Below, in pieces: positions 1-8,119 of a DNA stretch of 64,000 nucleotides. The notes under the pieces are model-generated. The model did not search any database. It was given only the letters and a program-made list of their open reading frames with translations, and had not been told where the DNA came from. The position numbers were made by a program, and so were the translations under genes. Each line of letters starts with the position of its first letter. Position 1 is the stretch's first letter. Origin of the DNA: Solirubrum koreensis (GTDB lineage Bacteria > Bacteroidota > Bacteroidia > Cytophagales > Hymenobacteraceae); the NCBI RefSeq assembly GCF_039541855.1, contig NZ_BAABHA010000002.1:744001-808000 (forward strand), read 5' to 3'.

Positions 1-2
1 AA

Positions 3-596
3 TCCGGCCTGCACTACGAAGGCTTGTTAACGGCCACGGGCAAACTCAGCTTGCAGGCCGACATCAGTGCTTACGGGCTGCTGGTGGATGACTGGGTGCA
101 GTGGATACCCAATGCCGACGGGGTTTGGTCGCCGCGGAATTTGCGCCGGGTGCGTACCCAAGGACTGGAGGCCAGTACCCTGGCTCAGTGGCAGCCGGTG
201 GTCGGCTATACACTACGGGCCGGCGCGGGCTATGCGTTTACCCAGGCCCAAAAGGTGAGTGGCTATTTGGCCGACGAAGACCCCGTGGGTGTGCAACTGC
301 CCTACGTGCCCCTGCATGCCGCCTCGCTGCATACCGACCACGACTGGCACGGCTGGCTGCTTATGGCTTCGGGCGCTTTCACCGGATTTCGCTACACCAG
401 CGCCTCGGCCACGGAGTATTTGCCTTCCTACCTGCTTTTTAACGGCAGCGTGGGCCGCCGTTTCAGCGTGGGCCGCTGGCAGCTAACTGCACTGCTGCAA
501 GGCTACAACCTTGGCAACGCCGATTACCAGAACTACGACGCCCGCGCCATGCCGCCGCGCAGCGGCGCCCTTAGCCTGCGGGCTGCCTGGCACTAA
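3..596 (+). CDS. TonB-dependent outer-membrane receptor, C-terminal part (5' end outside window)
   Basis: The reading frame is open from the first base, so this is the 3' end of a larger gene. The roughly 197 visible residues alternate short hydrophobic and aromatic strands with polar turns, as in the last strands of a 22-strand TonB-dependent barrel. The segment NLRRVRTQGLEAS, a switch from a plug-proximal strand into a relabelled barrel repeat, is typical of BtuB/iron-complex type receptors in Bacteroidota. The chain ends in aromatic Trp-His, as barrel proteins usually do. It is followed after 33 bases by a beta-propeller lipoprotein, an arrangement seen in Bacteroides cobalamin loci (BtuB with BtuG). 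The substrate is an inference; a heme or siderophore receptor is possible. Confidence 0.8.
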   Translation, partial: SGLHYEGLLTATGKLSLQADISAYGLLVDDWVQWIPNADGVWSPRNLRRVRTQGLEASTLAQWQPVVGYTLRAGAGYAFTQAQKVSGYLADEDPVGVQLPYVPLHAASLHTDHDWHGWLLMASGAFTGFRYTSASATEYLPSYLLFNGSVGRRFSVGRWQLTALLQGYNLGNADYQNYDARAMPPRSGALSLRAAWH

Positions 597-629
597 CCGA
601 CATTTCCATTCTTCTTCACTTCACTTTTA

Positions 630-1718
630 ATGTACAGCATGTACAAGCGCACTCTATTTAGCCGGGCTGCTGTGGCCGGTTTGCTGCCCCTGTCAGCTTT
701 CTTCCTCGCTTCCTGCGACCCGGACAAAGACAAAATCACGCCTGTGGTAGGCAGCGACAGTGTATTTGTGGTAAATGAAGGCCGCTTTCTGAGTGCCAAC
801 GCTTCCATTAGCGTATTTCAGCCGGCATCGAAAACCGTTACCAGCAAGGACATTTTTCAGGCAGCCAACAACCGCGCCCTCGGCGACGTGGCCCAATCGA
901 TGGCCGTAGCCAACAACCGCGGCTACATTGTGGTGAACAACAGCAAGAAAGTGGAAGTAGTGACCCTGCCCGATTTCAGGTCGGCGGGGGTAATTACCAA
1001 GCTGCGCTTTCCGCGCTACTTCGCCGCCGAGGGCAACCGCGGCTACATTACCCAAACCCGCGCCTACGACGGCGGCCCCGGGCAGGTAATTGTGGTGGAC
1101 CTGGCCACAAACCGGGCTGTGGATAGCATTAACGTGGGCGTTCAGCCCGAGCGCATCCTCATCAGCAGCGGTAAAGCGTATGTGGCCAACAACGGCGAAA
1201 ACACCATTTCCATTATCGATTTGGCTACCAAGGCCGAGTCGAAAGTAGTAGTGGGCGACTCGCCGAACAGCTTAGCTATTGACCGCAACGGCCGCCTATG
1301 GGTGCTGTGCGGCGGCAAAGTAGCCTACCTACCCGACTACTCGGTGGACTACGGCAACACCACCCCCGGCAGCTTGGTTGATTTCATGCCGAATGCTCCT
1401 ACGGCGCAAAACCGCCGCACTTTCGCTTCGAACCGCAGCGTACCCAACCGTTTGCAGCGCAACGGCAACGGCGAGCAGCTGTATTTCACCTTCCTGAACG
1501 GCGTGTACCGCATGAACATCGGTGATGCGGCGCTGCCCACCGCGCCCATCATTCGCCGCCGGCTCACGGGCCTGGGCGTCGATCCGAAAGACAACAGCAT
1601 TTACGGCGGCACGGGCCTGTTTACGGCCGATGGCAAGATAATTCGCTACAACGCCGACGGCGCGGCTCAGGACTCGGCCATCGTGGGCATCGGGCCAAAT
1701 GGCTTTGCTTTTCTGTAG
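630..1718 (+). CDS. Surface beta-propeller lipoprotein, DUF5074/YncE-like (possible BtuG-type)
   Basis: 362 aa. The N-terminus has a basic stretch, a hydrophobic core and a lipobox ending LASC at about residue 29, followed by Asp-Pro-Asp, so it is a lipoprotein likely moved to the outer membrane or cell surface. The rest is repeated blades with the 'vvvDlatn.v...i.vg..P' pattern (about residues 100-330), the signature of YncE/DUF5074 seven-bladed propellers. BtuG of Bacteroides is a propeller of this kind that binds cobalamin tightly and caps BtuB. Here the gene directly follows a TonB-dependent receptor on the same strand, and a B12-binding radical SAM gene lies 2 kb downstream, which fits but does not prove a cobalamin role. 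It is ended by a strong hairpin at 1738-1781. Confidence 0.75.
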   Translation: MYSMYKRTLFSRAAVAGLLPLSAFFLASCDPDKDKITPVVGSDSVFVVNEGRFLSANASISVFQPASKTVTSKDIFQAANNRALGDVAQSMAVANNRGYIVVNNSKKVEVVTLPDFRSAGVITKLRFPRYFAAEGNRGYITQTRAYDGGPGQVIVVDLATNRAVDSINVGVQPERILISSGKAYVANNGENTISIIDLATKAESKVVVGDSPNSLAIDRNGRLWVLCGGKVAYLPDYSVDYGNTTPGSLVDFMPNAPTAQNRRTFASNRSVPNRLQRNGNGEQLYFTFLNGVYRMNIGDAALPTAPIIRRRLTGLGVDPKDNSIYGGTGLFTADGKIIRYNADGAAQDSAIVGIGPNGFAFL

Positions 1719-1737
1719 CAAACGCCTGCTTCCCACC

Positions 1738-1781
1738 AACAGCAACGCCCGCCGACTGCATAGTCGGCGGGCGTTGCTGTT
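1738..1781. terminator. Strong bidirectional hairpin terminator
   Basis: A perfect 19-bp stem (1738-1756 with 1763-1781) around a 6-base loop lies between two convergent genes, the beta-propeller lipoprotein and the small lipoprotein at 1799-2077. It can serve both. There is no long T-run. Confidence 0.75.
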
Positions 1782-1798
1782 AGTAGCGGCGACAGAGG

Positions 1799-2077
1799 TT
1801 AGTCCTCGATGCCGTCGTTGTTGAGGTCTTTGGCCTGGCTGGCGCGTTCGTACTGTTGCTCCTGCTTGCTCTCGGTTTGGTTGCGCTGAATACGGGTACT
1901 GTCCACGCCGCCGTCGGCCGTGCGGGCGCCGGGGTCGATGTTGATTTTATCGTCGCCGCGTTCCACGTTGGTGGCGCCGGAATGGTCGCCGGTGTCGCAG
2001 GCGGTTACGGCTGCGCTTAGCAGCAGGGCCGCGCCCAGAAGCCGAAGCGGGCGGAGCAGGTTGGAAGTGGTGTTCAT
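1799..2077 (-). CDS. Small lipoprotein of unknown function
   Basis: 92 aa. The first 27 residues form a lipoprotein signal (LLGAALLLSAAVTAC, then Asp-Thr). The mature part of about 65 residues is very polar, rich in Asp, Glu, Gln and Arg, with no hydrophobic core, so probably disordered. It ends in DLNNDGIED, which resembles a single EF-hand or dockerin-like calcium loop. I do not recognise the family. It is a single-gene unit, convergent with the lipoprotein on the left. Confidence 0.55.
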   Translation of the reverse strand: MNTTSNLLRPLRLLGAALLLSAAVTACDTGDHSGATNVERGDDKINIDPGARTADGGVDSTRIQRNQTESKQEQQYERASQAKDLNNDGIED

Positions 2078-2212
2078 GGTGAGAAGAAGGTTGTGGAACG
2101 TAGAGCGGGAGCGTACGCCGCCGCCGCAAAGGGCGCACCCTTCGTGCTTGAACTAACGCCGCCGCCGGTTTTTGGTTATGCCGCCCGGCCTGGCGGGGGC
2201 CGCCGCGGTTGG

Positions 2213-2220
2213 TATCTTTG
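2213..2220 (+). promoter_or_regulatory. Bacteroidota -7 box TATCTTTG, almost leaderless
   Basis: TATCTTTG matches the TAnnTTTG -7 consensus exactly and lies 5 bases before the ATG at 2226, so the transcript would have nearly no leader. I see no clear TTG -33 element at the usual distance. The box also decides the start: the upstream in-frame codon at 2172 would precede transcription. Confidence 0.5.
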
Positions 2221-2225
2221 CAACC

Positions 2226-2579
2226 ATGTCCACTGCTCGTCGCCGTCGTCCCGCCGTTTCGCATTTTGCTTACCGCCCGCTGTTGCGCCGCGCCGGTATC
2301 CTGCTGGCCGTCAGCTTCGGGCTGTCGTTTGCGTTAATGGCTTATCTGTTTGGTTTCGACGGCTCGTTCTTCGGGCGGCTGGTGGGCTCGGTGCTGGTGC
2401 TGTTTACGTTGCTGAGCGTCACTTTTTTGCTGGTAGTGCCGTTTGTGAACTGGGCGGCCGACCACTGGTTTGGGCGCACCTGGGCCGAGGCACCTACGCC
2501 GCAACCCGCACGCCGCCCACGCGCCACTAACACGCCCAAGCCCGCGCGCTACGCACCCCGCACGCCCGCGAACGACTAA
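2226..2579 (+). CDS. Small two-helix membrane protein, unknown function
   Basis: 117 aa from the ATG at 2226, chosen because a -7 promoter box sits just upstream. A basic head (RRRRP) is followed by two hydrophobic helices (about residues 24-44 and 50-72) and a proline- and arginine-rich cytoplasmic-type tail of 35 residues. No family recognised. The next gene, an AraC-type regulator, starts 15 bases after its stop, so they may be co-transcribed. Confidence 0.55.
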   Translation: MSTARRRRPAVSHFAYRPLLRRAGILLAVSFGLSFALMAYLFGFDGSFFGRLVGSVLVLFTLLSVTFLLVVPFVNWAADHWFGRTWAEAPTPQPARRPRATNTPKPARYAPRTPAND

Positions 2580-2594
2580 ACATCAGACCCTGCC

Positions 2595-3158
2595 ATGACC
2601 ACCGAGCTGCACATTAAAAACATGGTTTGCCCTAGGTGCATCAGCACGGTGCAGCGGGTGCTAACGGAAGCGGGTTACACACCCACCGCAGTTACGCTGG
2701 GCCACGCGCAGCTCGACGAACACACTCCTGCCGAACCCGAGCGCATTCGTCCGCTATTGGAGGCAGAAGGCTTCGAGCTGCTCCAAACTCGCGACGAGCA
2801 ACTGGTCGATCAGCTGAAAACGGCCCTGGCCGAGTACCTCGACCACCTGCGCACGGCCCGCATACCCCTCACGGCCTCGGCCTTTCTGAGCGAGAAATTC
2901 GACTCTTCGTACGCCCACTTGAGCAAGCTATTTTCGCGGGTGGTAGGACTTACCATCGAGAAGTACCTCATTCGGCTGAAAATAGAGCGGGTAAAGGAGC
3001 TATTGAGCTACGGAGAGCTGACCCTGGCCGACATTGCCGATGAGTTGCGGTACAGCAGCTCGCAGCACCTATCGAATCAGTTTCGGCAGGTTACGGGCCA
3101 AACGGTTACCGAGTATAAGGCGCAGCCGCAGCGCACGTCGCTAGACAATTTGGCGTAG
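2595..3158 (+). CDS. AraC-family regulator with N-terminal HMA-like (CxxC) domain
   Basis: 187 aa. Residues 1-70 look like a heavy-metal-associated (HMA) ferredoxin-like fold with a metal-binding-type CPRC at residues 12-15 (MVCPRC), preceded by a beta strand and followed by a helix, as in copper chaperones. After a short linker, residues 105-180 are an AraC-type double helix-turn-helix (IEKYLIRLKIERVKELL ... LADIADELRYSSSQHLSNQFRQVTGQT). This arrangement suggests a metal- or redox-responsive regulator; this is an inference from the domains. No efflux or chaperone gene is adjacent, so the target is not shown by context. Confidence 0.7.
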   Translation: MTTELHIKNMVCPRCISTVQRVLTEAGYTPTAVTLGHAQLDEHTPAEPERIRPLLEAEGFELLQTRDEQLVDQLKTALAEYLDHLRTARIPLTASAFLSEKFDSSYAHLSKLFSRVVGLTIEKYLIRLKIERVKELLSYGELTLADIADELRYSSSQHLSNQFRQVTGQTVTEYKAQPQRTSLDNLA

Positions 3159-3188
3159 CAGCGGCCAACTTCCCGTGACACCACAGCC

Positions 3189-3503
3189 ATGCAACTGCTA
3201 GATTTTATTTCCTTAGTCGCTAAAGCTCGTCAACCCGGGTTGCCATCTGTGGCCGAACAGCTTAACGTTGACCCCGACTACACCGAAGTGTATATGAAGG
3301 GTGCTTTGGCGTTAGATGCTGAGCTGGTTTTCTTGGATAGCGAAGAAACGGATCTGCTGATTTACGAGAAAGAGGGCCAACGCTACTTCTCATTTTTTTC
3401 TTTGTGGCAGCTTCTGGAAGCCGTCGATGAAATGCTTTCGGAGAAAATTAGTCCCGAAGCCATTGCGGCCCGATTGCTGGAGTACCGCATCAACGATGCC
3501 TGA
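3189..3503 (+). CDS. Conserved hypothetical protein, acidic, 104 aa
   Basis: Starts 30 bases after the AraC-type regulator on the same strand. The protein is acidic (many Glu and Asp), with a predicted beta-hairpin region (ELVFLDSEETDLLIYEKEGQRYFSFFSLWQL) between helical ends. No signal peptide, membrane segment or motif is visible. It is probably a small cytoplasmic protein. I do not recognise it. Codon use matches its neighbours, which supports it as a real gene. Confidence 0.5.
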   Translation: MQLLDFISLVAKARQPGLPSVAEQLNVDPDYTEVYMKGALALDAELVFLDSEETDLLIYEKEGQRYFSFFSLWQLLEAVDEMLSEKISPEAIAARLLEYRINDA

Positions 3504-3610
3504 CATCGACAGCCGAGTCTGGGCTGGATTGGCATAATCCGACGTTGATGAAAGCCGGCCTTACCATTTGCACAAGCGCAATCAACGAAGCATCAGTACC
3601 ATTCACGGTC

Positions 3611-3618
3611 TACCTTTG
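3611..3618 (+). promoter_or_regulatory. -7 box TACCTTTG of the radical SAM gene
   Basis: TACCTTTG fits TAnnTTTG exactly. Transcription would start near 3625, which excludes the TTG codon at 3568 as the start and favours the GTG at 3655. No good -33 TTG is seen at 19-22 bases. Confidence 0.45.
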
Positions 3619-3654
3619 CGGGCACCTAAGCGTCTTATTCGCTGTTGCTGCCCC

Positions 3655-5994
3655 GTGTCGACTGCTCCGCTCCGCATCCTGCTTGTTACTCCGCCGCTTA
3701 CGCAGCTGAATACCCCCTACCCGGCCACGGCCTACCTCACGGGATTTTTGCGCGGCCGCGGCTACCACACGGCGCAGGCCGATGTGGGCATTGAGCTGGT
3801 GTGCAAGCTGTTTTCGGTGGAAGGGCTGCGGCGCGTTTTTGCGGCCATCGAAGCCGGCACGTTTGTCCTTAGCGACAACGCCAAACGCATGATGCGGCTG
3901 CAGAAAAGCTACCTGACGACCATTACGCCCGTCATGCGGTTTCTGCAGAACAAGGACCTGACGCTTGCCTCCCGCATTTGCCACAGCCGCTTCCTGCCCG
4001 AGGCTTCCCGCTTCGATAACGTAGCCGATCTGGAAGCTGCTTTCGGCACCATGGGCCTCACCGACCACGCCCGGCACCTGGCTACGCTTTACCTCGAAGA
4101 CCTAGCCGACCTCATCAAGGAAACTGTAGGGCCGCAGTTCGGCTTTTCGCGCTACGCCGAGCACCTGGGCCTTTCGGCCACGCATTTCGATGAATTGCAT
4201 GCGGCCCTGCAACAGGCGCCCAACCTCGTCGATGAGATGCTGCTGGAGTGCTTTGCCGCCGTTTTAGAGCGCGAGCAGCCCGATGTGTTAGGCTTTACCG
4301 TGCCTTTTCCCGGCAACCTGTACGGGGCCCTGCGGCTGGCACAGTTCGCCAAGCAGCAGCGGCCGGCCATTAAAACGCTTATGGGCGGCGGCTACCCTAA
4401 CACCGAGCTACGCCAAATCAAGGAGCCTCGCTTCTTCGATTACATCGATTACCTCACCCTCGACGACGGCGAAGGCCCTTGGTTACAGCTGCTGAAGTAT
4501 TTTGAGAGCTGTCGGTTGTCAGTTGATGATCGGCAGGCAGTGGGGGAAACCCAACGGTCAATTGCCGATTTCCAGTTTGGAGAAGTAGCTAGTGCAGCCC
4601 CGGTGCTTGCTGGTTCCGCTCTGCTAACTGACACCTCGAATCTGACAACTCCCTTCCAGCGCACCTTTTTGCGCAACGCGGCCGGTCAGGTAGAATACGT
4701 TAACCACCCGGCTCCGCCCGTTCACCATGCCGAAGTGGGCACGCCCGATTATGATGGCCTGCCGCTGACTGAGTACCTCTCGGTTATTGAGGTGTTGAAT
4801 CCTATGCACCGGCTCTGGAGCGACGGCCGCTGGAACAAGCTCACGGTGGCCCACGGCTGCTACTGGAAACGCTGCTCGTTCTGCGACGTGACCCTGGACT
4901 ACATCAGCCGCTACGAAACCGCCCCCGCGGCCTTGCTCGTCGACCGAATCGAGCAGATTGTGCGGCAAACCGGGCAAACCGGCTTCCATTTCGTGGACGA
5001 AGCTGCGCCGCCGCTGGCCCTGCGCGATTTAGCCGTGGAGCTGCTCAAGCGCGGAGTTAGCATAACGTGGTGGGGTAACATTCGCTTCGAGAAAACTTTC
5101 TCGCCCGACCTTTGCCGTCTATTGGCTGCCTCGGGCTGCATTGCCGTATCGGGCGGACTGGAAGTGGCCTCCGACCGCCTCCTAACGCTCATGGAAAAGG
5201 GCGTAACCATTGCGCAGGTAGCCCGGGTAACCGAAGGTTTTACCCAGGCCGGAATTATGGTGCACGCCTACCTCATGTATGGCTTCCCCACCGAAACCGC
5301 GCAGGAAACCATTGATTCGTTAGAGGTAGTGCGGCAGCTGTTCGCGGCCGGCATCGTGCAATCGGGCTTTTGGCACCGCTTTGCCATGACGGCCCACTCG
5401 CCCGTTGGCAAAAACCCGAGCAAGTACCACGTGCGCCAAATTGGTCCCGAGCCCGGCAACTTTGCCTGGAACGACCTGTGGCACGACGACCCCACCGGCG
5501 CCGACCACGAACTTTTTGGCAAGGGCCTAGCCAAAGCCCTGTACAATTACATGCACGCCGTAGCCCTCAACGAGCCGCTGCATTTTTGGTTCGATTTCCG
5601 CGTACCGCGCACCACCGTACCGCGGCAGCTCATCGAGAAGGCCCTGCAGGAACCCGGCAAGCCTGACGCGGCCAAGCAGAACCTGCGGCTGTTCTGGCTG
5701 GGTAACGCGCCCGAGCTGACTATAGAAACCAAGCCTAAGAAAGGGCGCCCCTTGGAGCAGGCAGTCCTAACTTTCTACGAGCAAGCCGAAGACTTTGAGC
5801 TTCGGACTACGCTAGCCGTGGCTGCGTGGCTCTACCCCCTGCTCACCAGGCTTGCCACCGATTATGACGCCAAGCTCCTGCTGAAAGAAGCAGCCCAGAC
5901 ATTTCCGGCCGAGGCCGCCGGCCTTTCGTTCGAAGCTTTTCTGATTTCGCCGATTTGGCTTCAGTTGCGGGAAAAAGGTCTTCTGTTGATTTAA
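3655..5994 (+). CDS. B12-binding domain radical SAM protein
   Basis: 779 aa from the GTG at 3655, the first start after the promoter box; the domain begins at once with a beta strand (APLRILLVTPP). Residues 1-290 hold a B12-binding-like Rossmann region (DVLGFTVPFPGNLYGALRLAQ). The radical SAM cluster motif is C402-x4-C407-x2-C410 (CYWKRCSFC), one residue wider than canonical Cx3Cx2C; I recall this spacing from a subset of cobalamin-type radical SAM proteins. TIM-barrel motifs follow (GGLEVASDRLL about 500, YLMYGFPTET about 540). A roughly 50-residue low-conservation stretch at about 285-335 is derived from a repeat (4508-4657). The reaction is unknown. The gene is single, flanked by a promoter and a small hairpin. 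Confidence 0.8.
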   Translation: MSTAPLRILLVTPPLTQLNTPYPATAYLTGFLRGRGYHTAQADVGIELVCKLFSVEGLRRVFAAIEAGTFVLSDNAKRMMRLQKSYLTTITPVMRFLQNKDLTLASRICHSRFLPEASRFDNVADLEAAFGTMGLTDHARHLATLYLEDLADLIKETVGPQFGFSRYAEHLGLSATHFDELHAALQQAPNLVDEMLLECFAAVLEREQPDVLGFTVPFPGNLYGALRLAQFAKQQRPAIKTLMGGGYPNTELRQIKEPRFFDYIDYLTLDDGEGPWLQLLKYFESCRLSVDDRQAVGETQRSIADFQFGEVASAAPVLAGSALLTDTSNLTTPFQRTFLRNAAGQVEYVNHPAPPVHHAEVGTPDYDGLPLTEYLSVIEVLNPMHRLWSDGRWNKLTVAHGCYWKRCSFCDVTLDYISRYETAPAALLVDRIEQIVRQTGQTGFHFVDEAAPPLALRDLAVELLKRGVSITWWGNIRFEKTFSPDLCRLLAASGCIAVSGGLEVASDRLLTLMEKGVTIAQVARVTEGFTQAGIMVHAYLMYGFPTETAQETIDSLEVVRQLFAAGIVQSGFWHRFAMTAHSPVGKNPSKYHVRQIGPEPGNFAWNDLWHDDPTGADHELFGKGLAKALYNYMHAVALNEPLHFWFDFRVPRTTVPRQLIEKALQEPGKPDAAKQNLRLFWLGNAPELTIETKPKKGRPLEQAVLTFYEQAEDFELRTTLAVAAWLYPLLTRLATDYDAKLLLKEAAQTFPAEAAGLSFEAFLISPIWLQLREKGLLLI
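4508..4657 (+). repeat. In-frame repeat-derived insertion inside the radical SAM gene
   Basis: This 150-base stretch carries GTTGTCAG-type sequence near its left end and its complement (CTGACA...CTGACAAC) near its right end. Similar GTTGTCAGTTGT sequence occurs between genes at 35171-35199 and 40038-40106. It is more AT-rich than the surrounding gene and encodes a serine/alanine-rich stretch between two conserved parts of the protein (after ...LLKYFE and before FQRTFLRN). The reading frame stays open. Confidence 0.5.
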
Positions 5995-6051
5995 GCAAGC
6001 AGTAGAAACACTCGGCAAAGCATCTTAAACGATGGATGCCCCCTTACAGGC

Positions 6052-6075
6052 ATAGCCTTCGCATGGGCTATTTTT
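6052..6075 (+). terminator. Small hairpin plus T-run after the radical SAM gene
   Basis: ATAGCC (6052-6057) pairs with GGCTAT (6066-6071) and is followed by TTTT. It overlaps the stop codon of the convergent hydrolase gene (6068-6070). Confidence 0.5.
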
Positions 6076-7408
6076 CCGTTTGCTGCTTTAACCAGCTCGG
6101 CATGTCCTCTAGGTAGCCGGGGGCAGGCTGGGGCCATTGCCACTGCGTGGTGCTATCGGCTGGCGCGGTGTTAACCAGCAGATGCTGGTCGGCTCCTGGA
6201 TAGAGTTTCACGGCCGACCCGCGCTGCCGCACCACACGGCGTAGGCGCTGGGCTGCTTCAGAGGCATTAAAACGGTCGTCGGCGCCGCCGTAGAGCAGCA
6301 GCACCGGCACGCGCACTTGCTGCCAGGTTTGGCGCGGGTCCAGAGCAAAGTTGCGCCACTGCGCCTGCGCCTCTCTTTCAGCGGCGGTAGGCAGTTCCCG
6401 TGGCAATGCCGTGTGCACGGCCCAGGGTTGTTGCCACGCGGCGGTAAGCGCCGTCGCAGCCTTCAGGGAATCGGTAGTGCGGCCACGACGGAGGAATTGC
6501 TCTAGTGCATCGAAAGCGCGCATGGCTTGGCGTGCCTCGGCCGTAGAGGCTCCGGCTTTGCGCAAGCCTACTTGGCTTTGGTAGCGCAGTGCGGCGCCCT
6601 CTGTTACGCCCGCACTCGAAACGCCCACCACAAAAGCAACAGGTTTACCTGGCTGGCTGGCCGCTAACGCGGCAGCCGTGGCCCCGTCGGCTACTCCCCA
6701 CAACCCCACCCGGGTTGAATCGACGCGCCGGTTGAATTTGAGTGCACGCACGGCAGCCAAGGCCGCATCGACCAACTCTGCTTGTACCTCTTTCTTTATG
6801 TTCGACTGAGAAGCATCGGGCCGCCCGAAGAGCAGGGCCACGAAGCCGTTACGTGCCAGCAGATCGGCATGGGCCTGCAGGGTTTGTTGCTGCATGGTGC
6901 TGTTGCCGGGCAGCAAGACCACCGCCGGATGCGGCAGCGTATCGGCAGGCACGAACAGGGTAACGGAGCGCAGACCGGCCGCCGTGGCCAGGCGCACTTG
7001 CCGTTTGCGGTATACAGGTGCCGCCGCAGCTCCTCGGCGCAACACCAGTAATTGGGCCTGCAGGGTGTCGTGCAAGCGTACGGTGCCGCGAAAAAAATTT
7101 GATTCGTGGCGGATGTTCAAGGCCGGCGTGGCTCCGCTGCCGGCTTCCAACTGCGAACCGGCGAACCGCACCCGGGCGTAATGCCAGCCCAGGTTTTGCG
7201 CCGCGGGCATCCGCAGGTCGGCCAGCAATGAGTCGCCGGGCAACTCGTGCAGATCAAAGGTGATGCGTAGTTCGGCACCACGCGCGGTAAGCGTGCCCTC
7301 GTAGTGCCCGGTGGGCACCGGTATTTTTTCCGGTTGAGCAGAGCAGGCCGTGAGCCACAGCGCCAGCAACAGCGCCGCGGATACCCAAGTGAGGAGTCGG
7401 ATGCTCAC
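6068..7408 (-). CDS. Alpha/beta hydrolase-fold lipoprotein without nucleophile serine
   Basis: 446 aa. GTG start overlaps the TGA of the GNAT gene in GTGA, so translation is probably coupled. Lipoprotein signal with Cys22 (ALWLTAC). Residues 30-135 form a beta-rich N-terminal domain, as in many Bacteroidota secreted hydrolases; residues 140-440 are the hydrolase domain. The nucleophile elbow, normally G-x-S-x-G, reads GVADG (238-242) with Ala240 where Ser is expected. The acid (GGADD, 374-378) and His409 (YPGADQHLL) are in place. An oxyanion-type PGN motif is at 167-169. So either it is catalytically dead, or it uses another residue. Fold confident, activity not. Confidence 0.75.
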   Translation of the reverse strand: MSIRLLTWVSAALLLALWLTACSAQPEKIPVPTGHYEGTLTARGAELRITFDLHELPGDSLLADLRMPAAQNLGWHYARVRFAGSQLEAGSGATPALNIRHESNFFRGTVRLHDTLQAQLLVLRRGAAAAPVYRKRQVRLATAAGLRSVTLFVPADTLPHPAVVLLPGNSTMQQQTLQAHADLLARNGFVALLFGRPDASQSNIKKEVQAELVDAALAAVRALKFNRRVDSTRVGLWGVADGATAAALAASQPGKPVAFVVGVSSAGVTEGAALRYQSQVGLRKAGASTAEARQAMRAFDALEQFLRRGRTTDSLKAATALTAAWQQPWAVHTALPRELPTAAEREAQAQWRNFALDPRQTWQQVRVPVLLLYGGADDRFNASEAAQRLRRVVRQRGSAVKLYPGADQHLLVNTAPADSTTQWQWPQPAPGYLEDMPSWLKQQTEK

Positions 7409-7941
7409 AGCCCTTTGCGCAGAATAAAGTCGTTCTGCATGTCGTTGCCCACCCGAAAAGTTGTTTCGCCAATCTGCTTAAACCCTTTCCGTTGGTAGAA
7501 TTCCTGCGCCCGCGCGTTCTTCTCCCACACGGTAAGCACCAACGAGCGGCAGCCGTGGCTACGTACTTCGTCGAAACATCGCCGTAGCAATGCCGCGCCC
7601 AAGCCGGTACCAATCCAATCGGTTTTTACGTAAAGCCGCTGCAACTCGGCGCGGGTGCGGACATCTTCATTTGGTTTCGCGCCCAGCTCAGAGCCCACAT
7701 GCAACTTGGCGTAGCCCACAATTTCCTGTTGCATATAGGCCAGCAGGAAGTAGGTATCGGGGTCTTGCAGTTCGGCTAGCTGCTGCTCGGGCCCGAAGTT
7801 TTCAGCCAGATAGAGGGCCATGTCTTCGGGCGTATTCTGGGCTGCATACGTATCGTGAAAGGTTTGCTGGCCAAGTTCGGCTAACTGGGCAGCCATGGTG
7901 GCGTTGCGCTTGGCCAGCGCAATTCGGAGAGGAGACGACAT
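7405..7941 (-). CDS. GNAT-family N-acetyltransferase
   Basis: 178 aa from the ATG at 7941; the upstream in-frame TTG at 7956 would only add five residues. The GNAT motif A region is clear: ELQRLYVKTDWIGTGLGAALLRRCFDEVRSHG, with the acetyl-CoA pyrophosphate loop Q/R-x-x-G-x-G/A as W-I-G-T-G-L-G. Then LTVWEKNARAQEFYQRKGFKQIGE, the conserved motif B with Asn and Tyr. Length is usual for RimI-like acetyltransferases. The substrate cannot be told from sequence. It is the first gene of a two-gene unit with the hydrolase-fold lipoprotein. Confidence 0.85.
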   Translation of the reverse strand: MSSPLRIALAKRNATMAAQLAELGQQTFHDTYAAQNTPEDMALYLAENFGPEQQLAELQDPDTYFLLAYMQQEIVGYAKLHVGSELGAKPNEDVRTRAELQRLYVKTDWIGTGLGAALLRRCFDEVRSHGCRSLVLTVWEKNARAQEFYQRKGFKQIGETTFRVGNDMQNDFILRKGL

Positions 7942-8119
7942 AAACAGAACTACCAATCAATGACTACGACCGTGGCCAGCCCCAGCTGAGGCTCGTCGGC
8001 CGGATCTGTGCTACCAAAGCAGAGCATAAGCAGACAGTATGTGGCCCAGCGGCCTTTTACTCCCCTGGTTATACCGCCAGCCGGCCGTTTTTCGGAATGC
8101 AAGGTATGCAACCCTGTCC

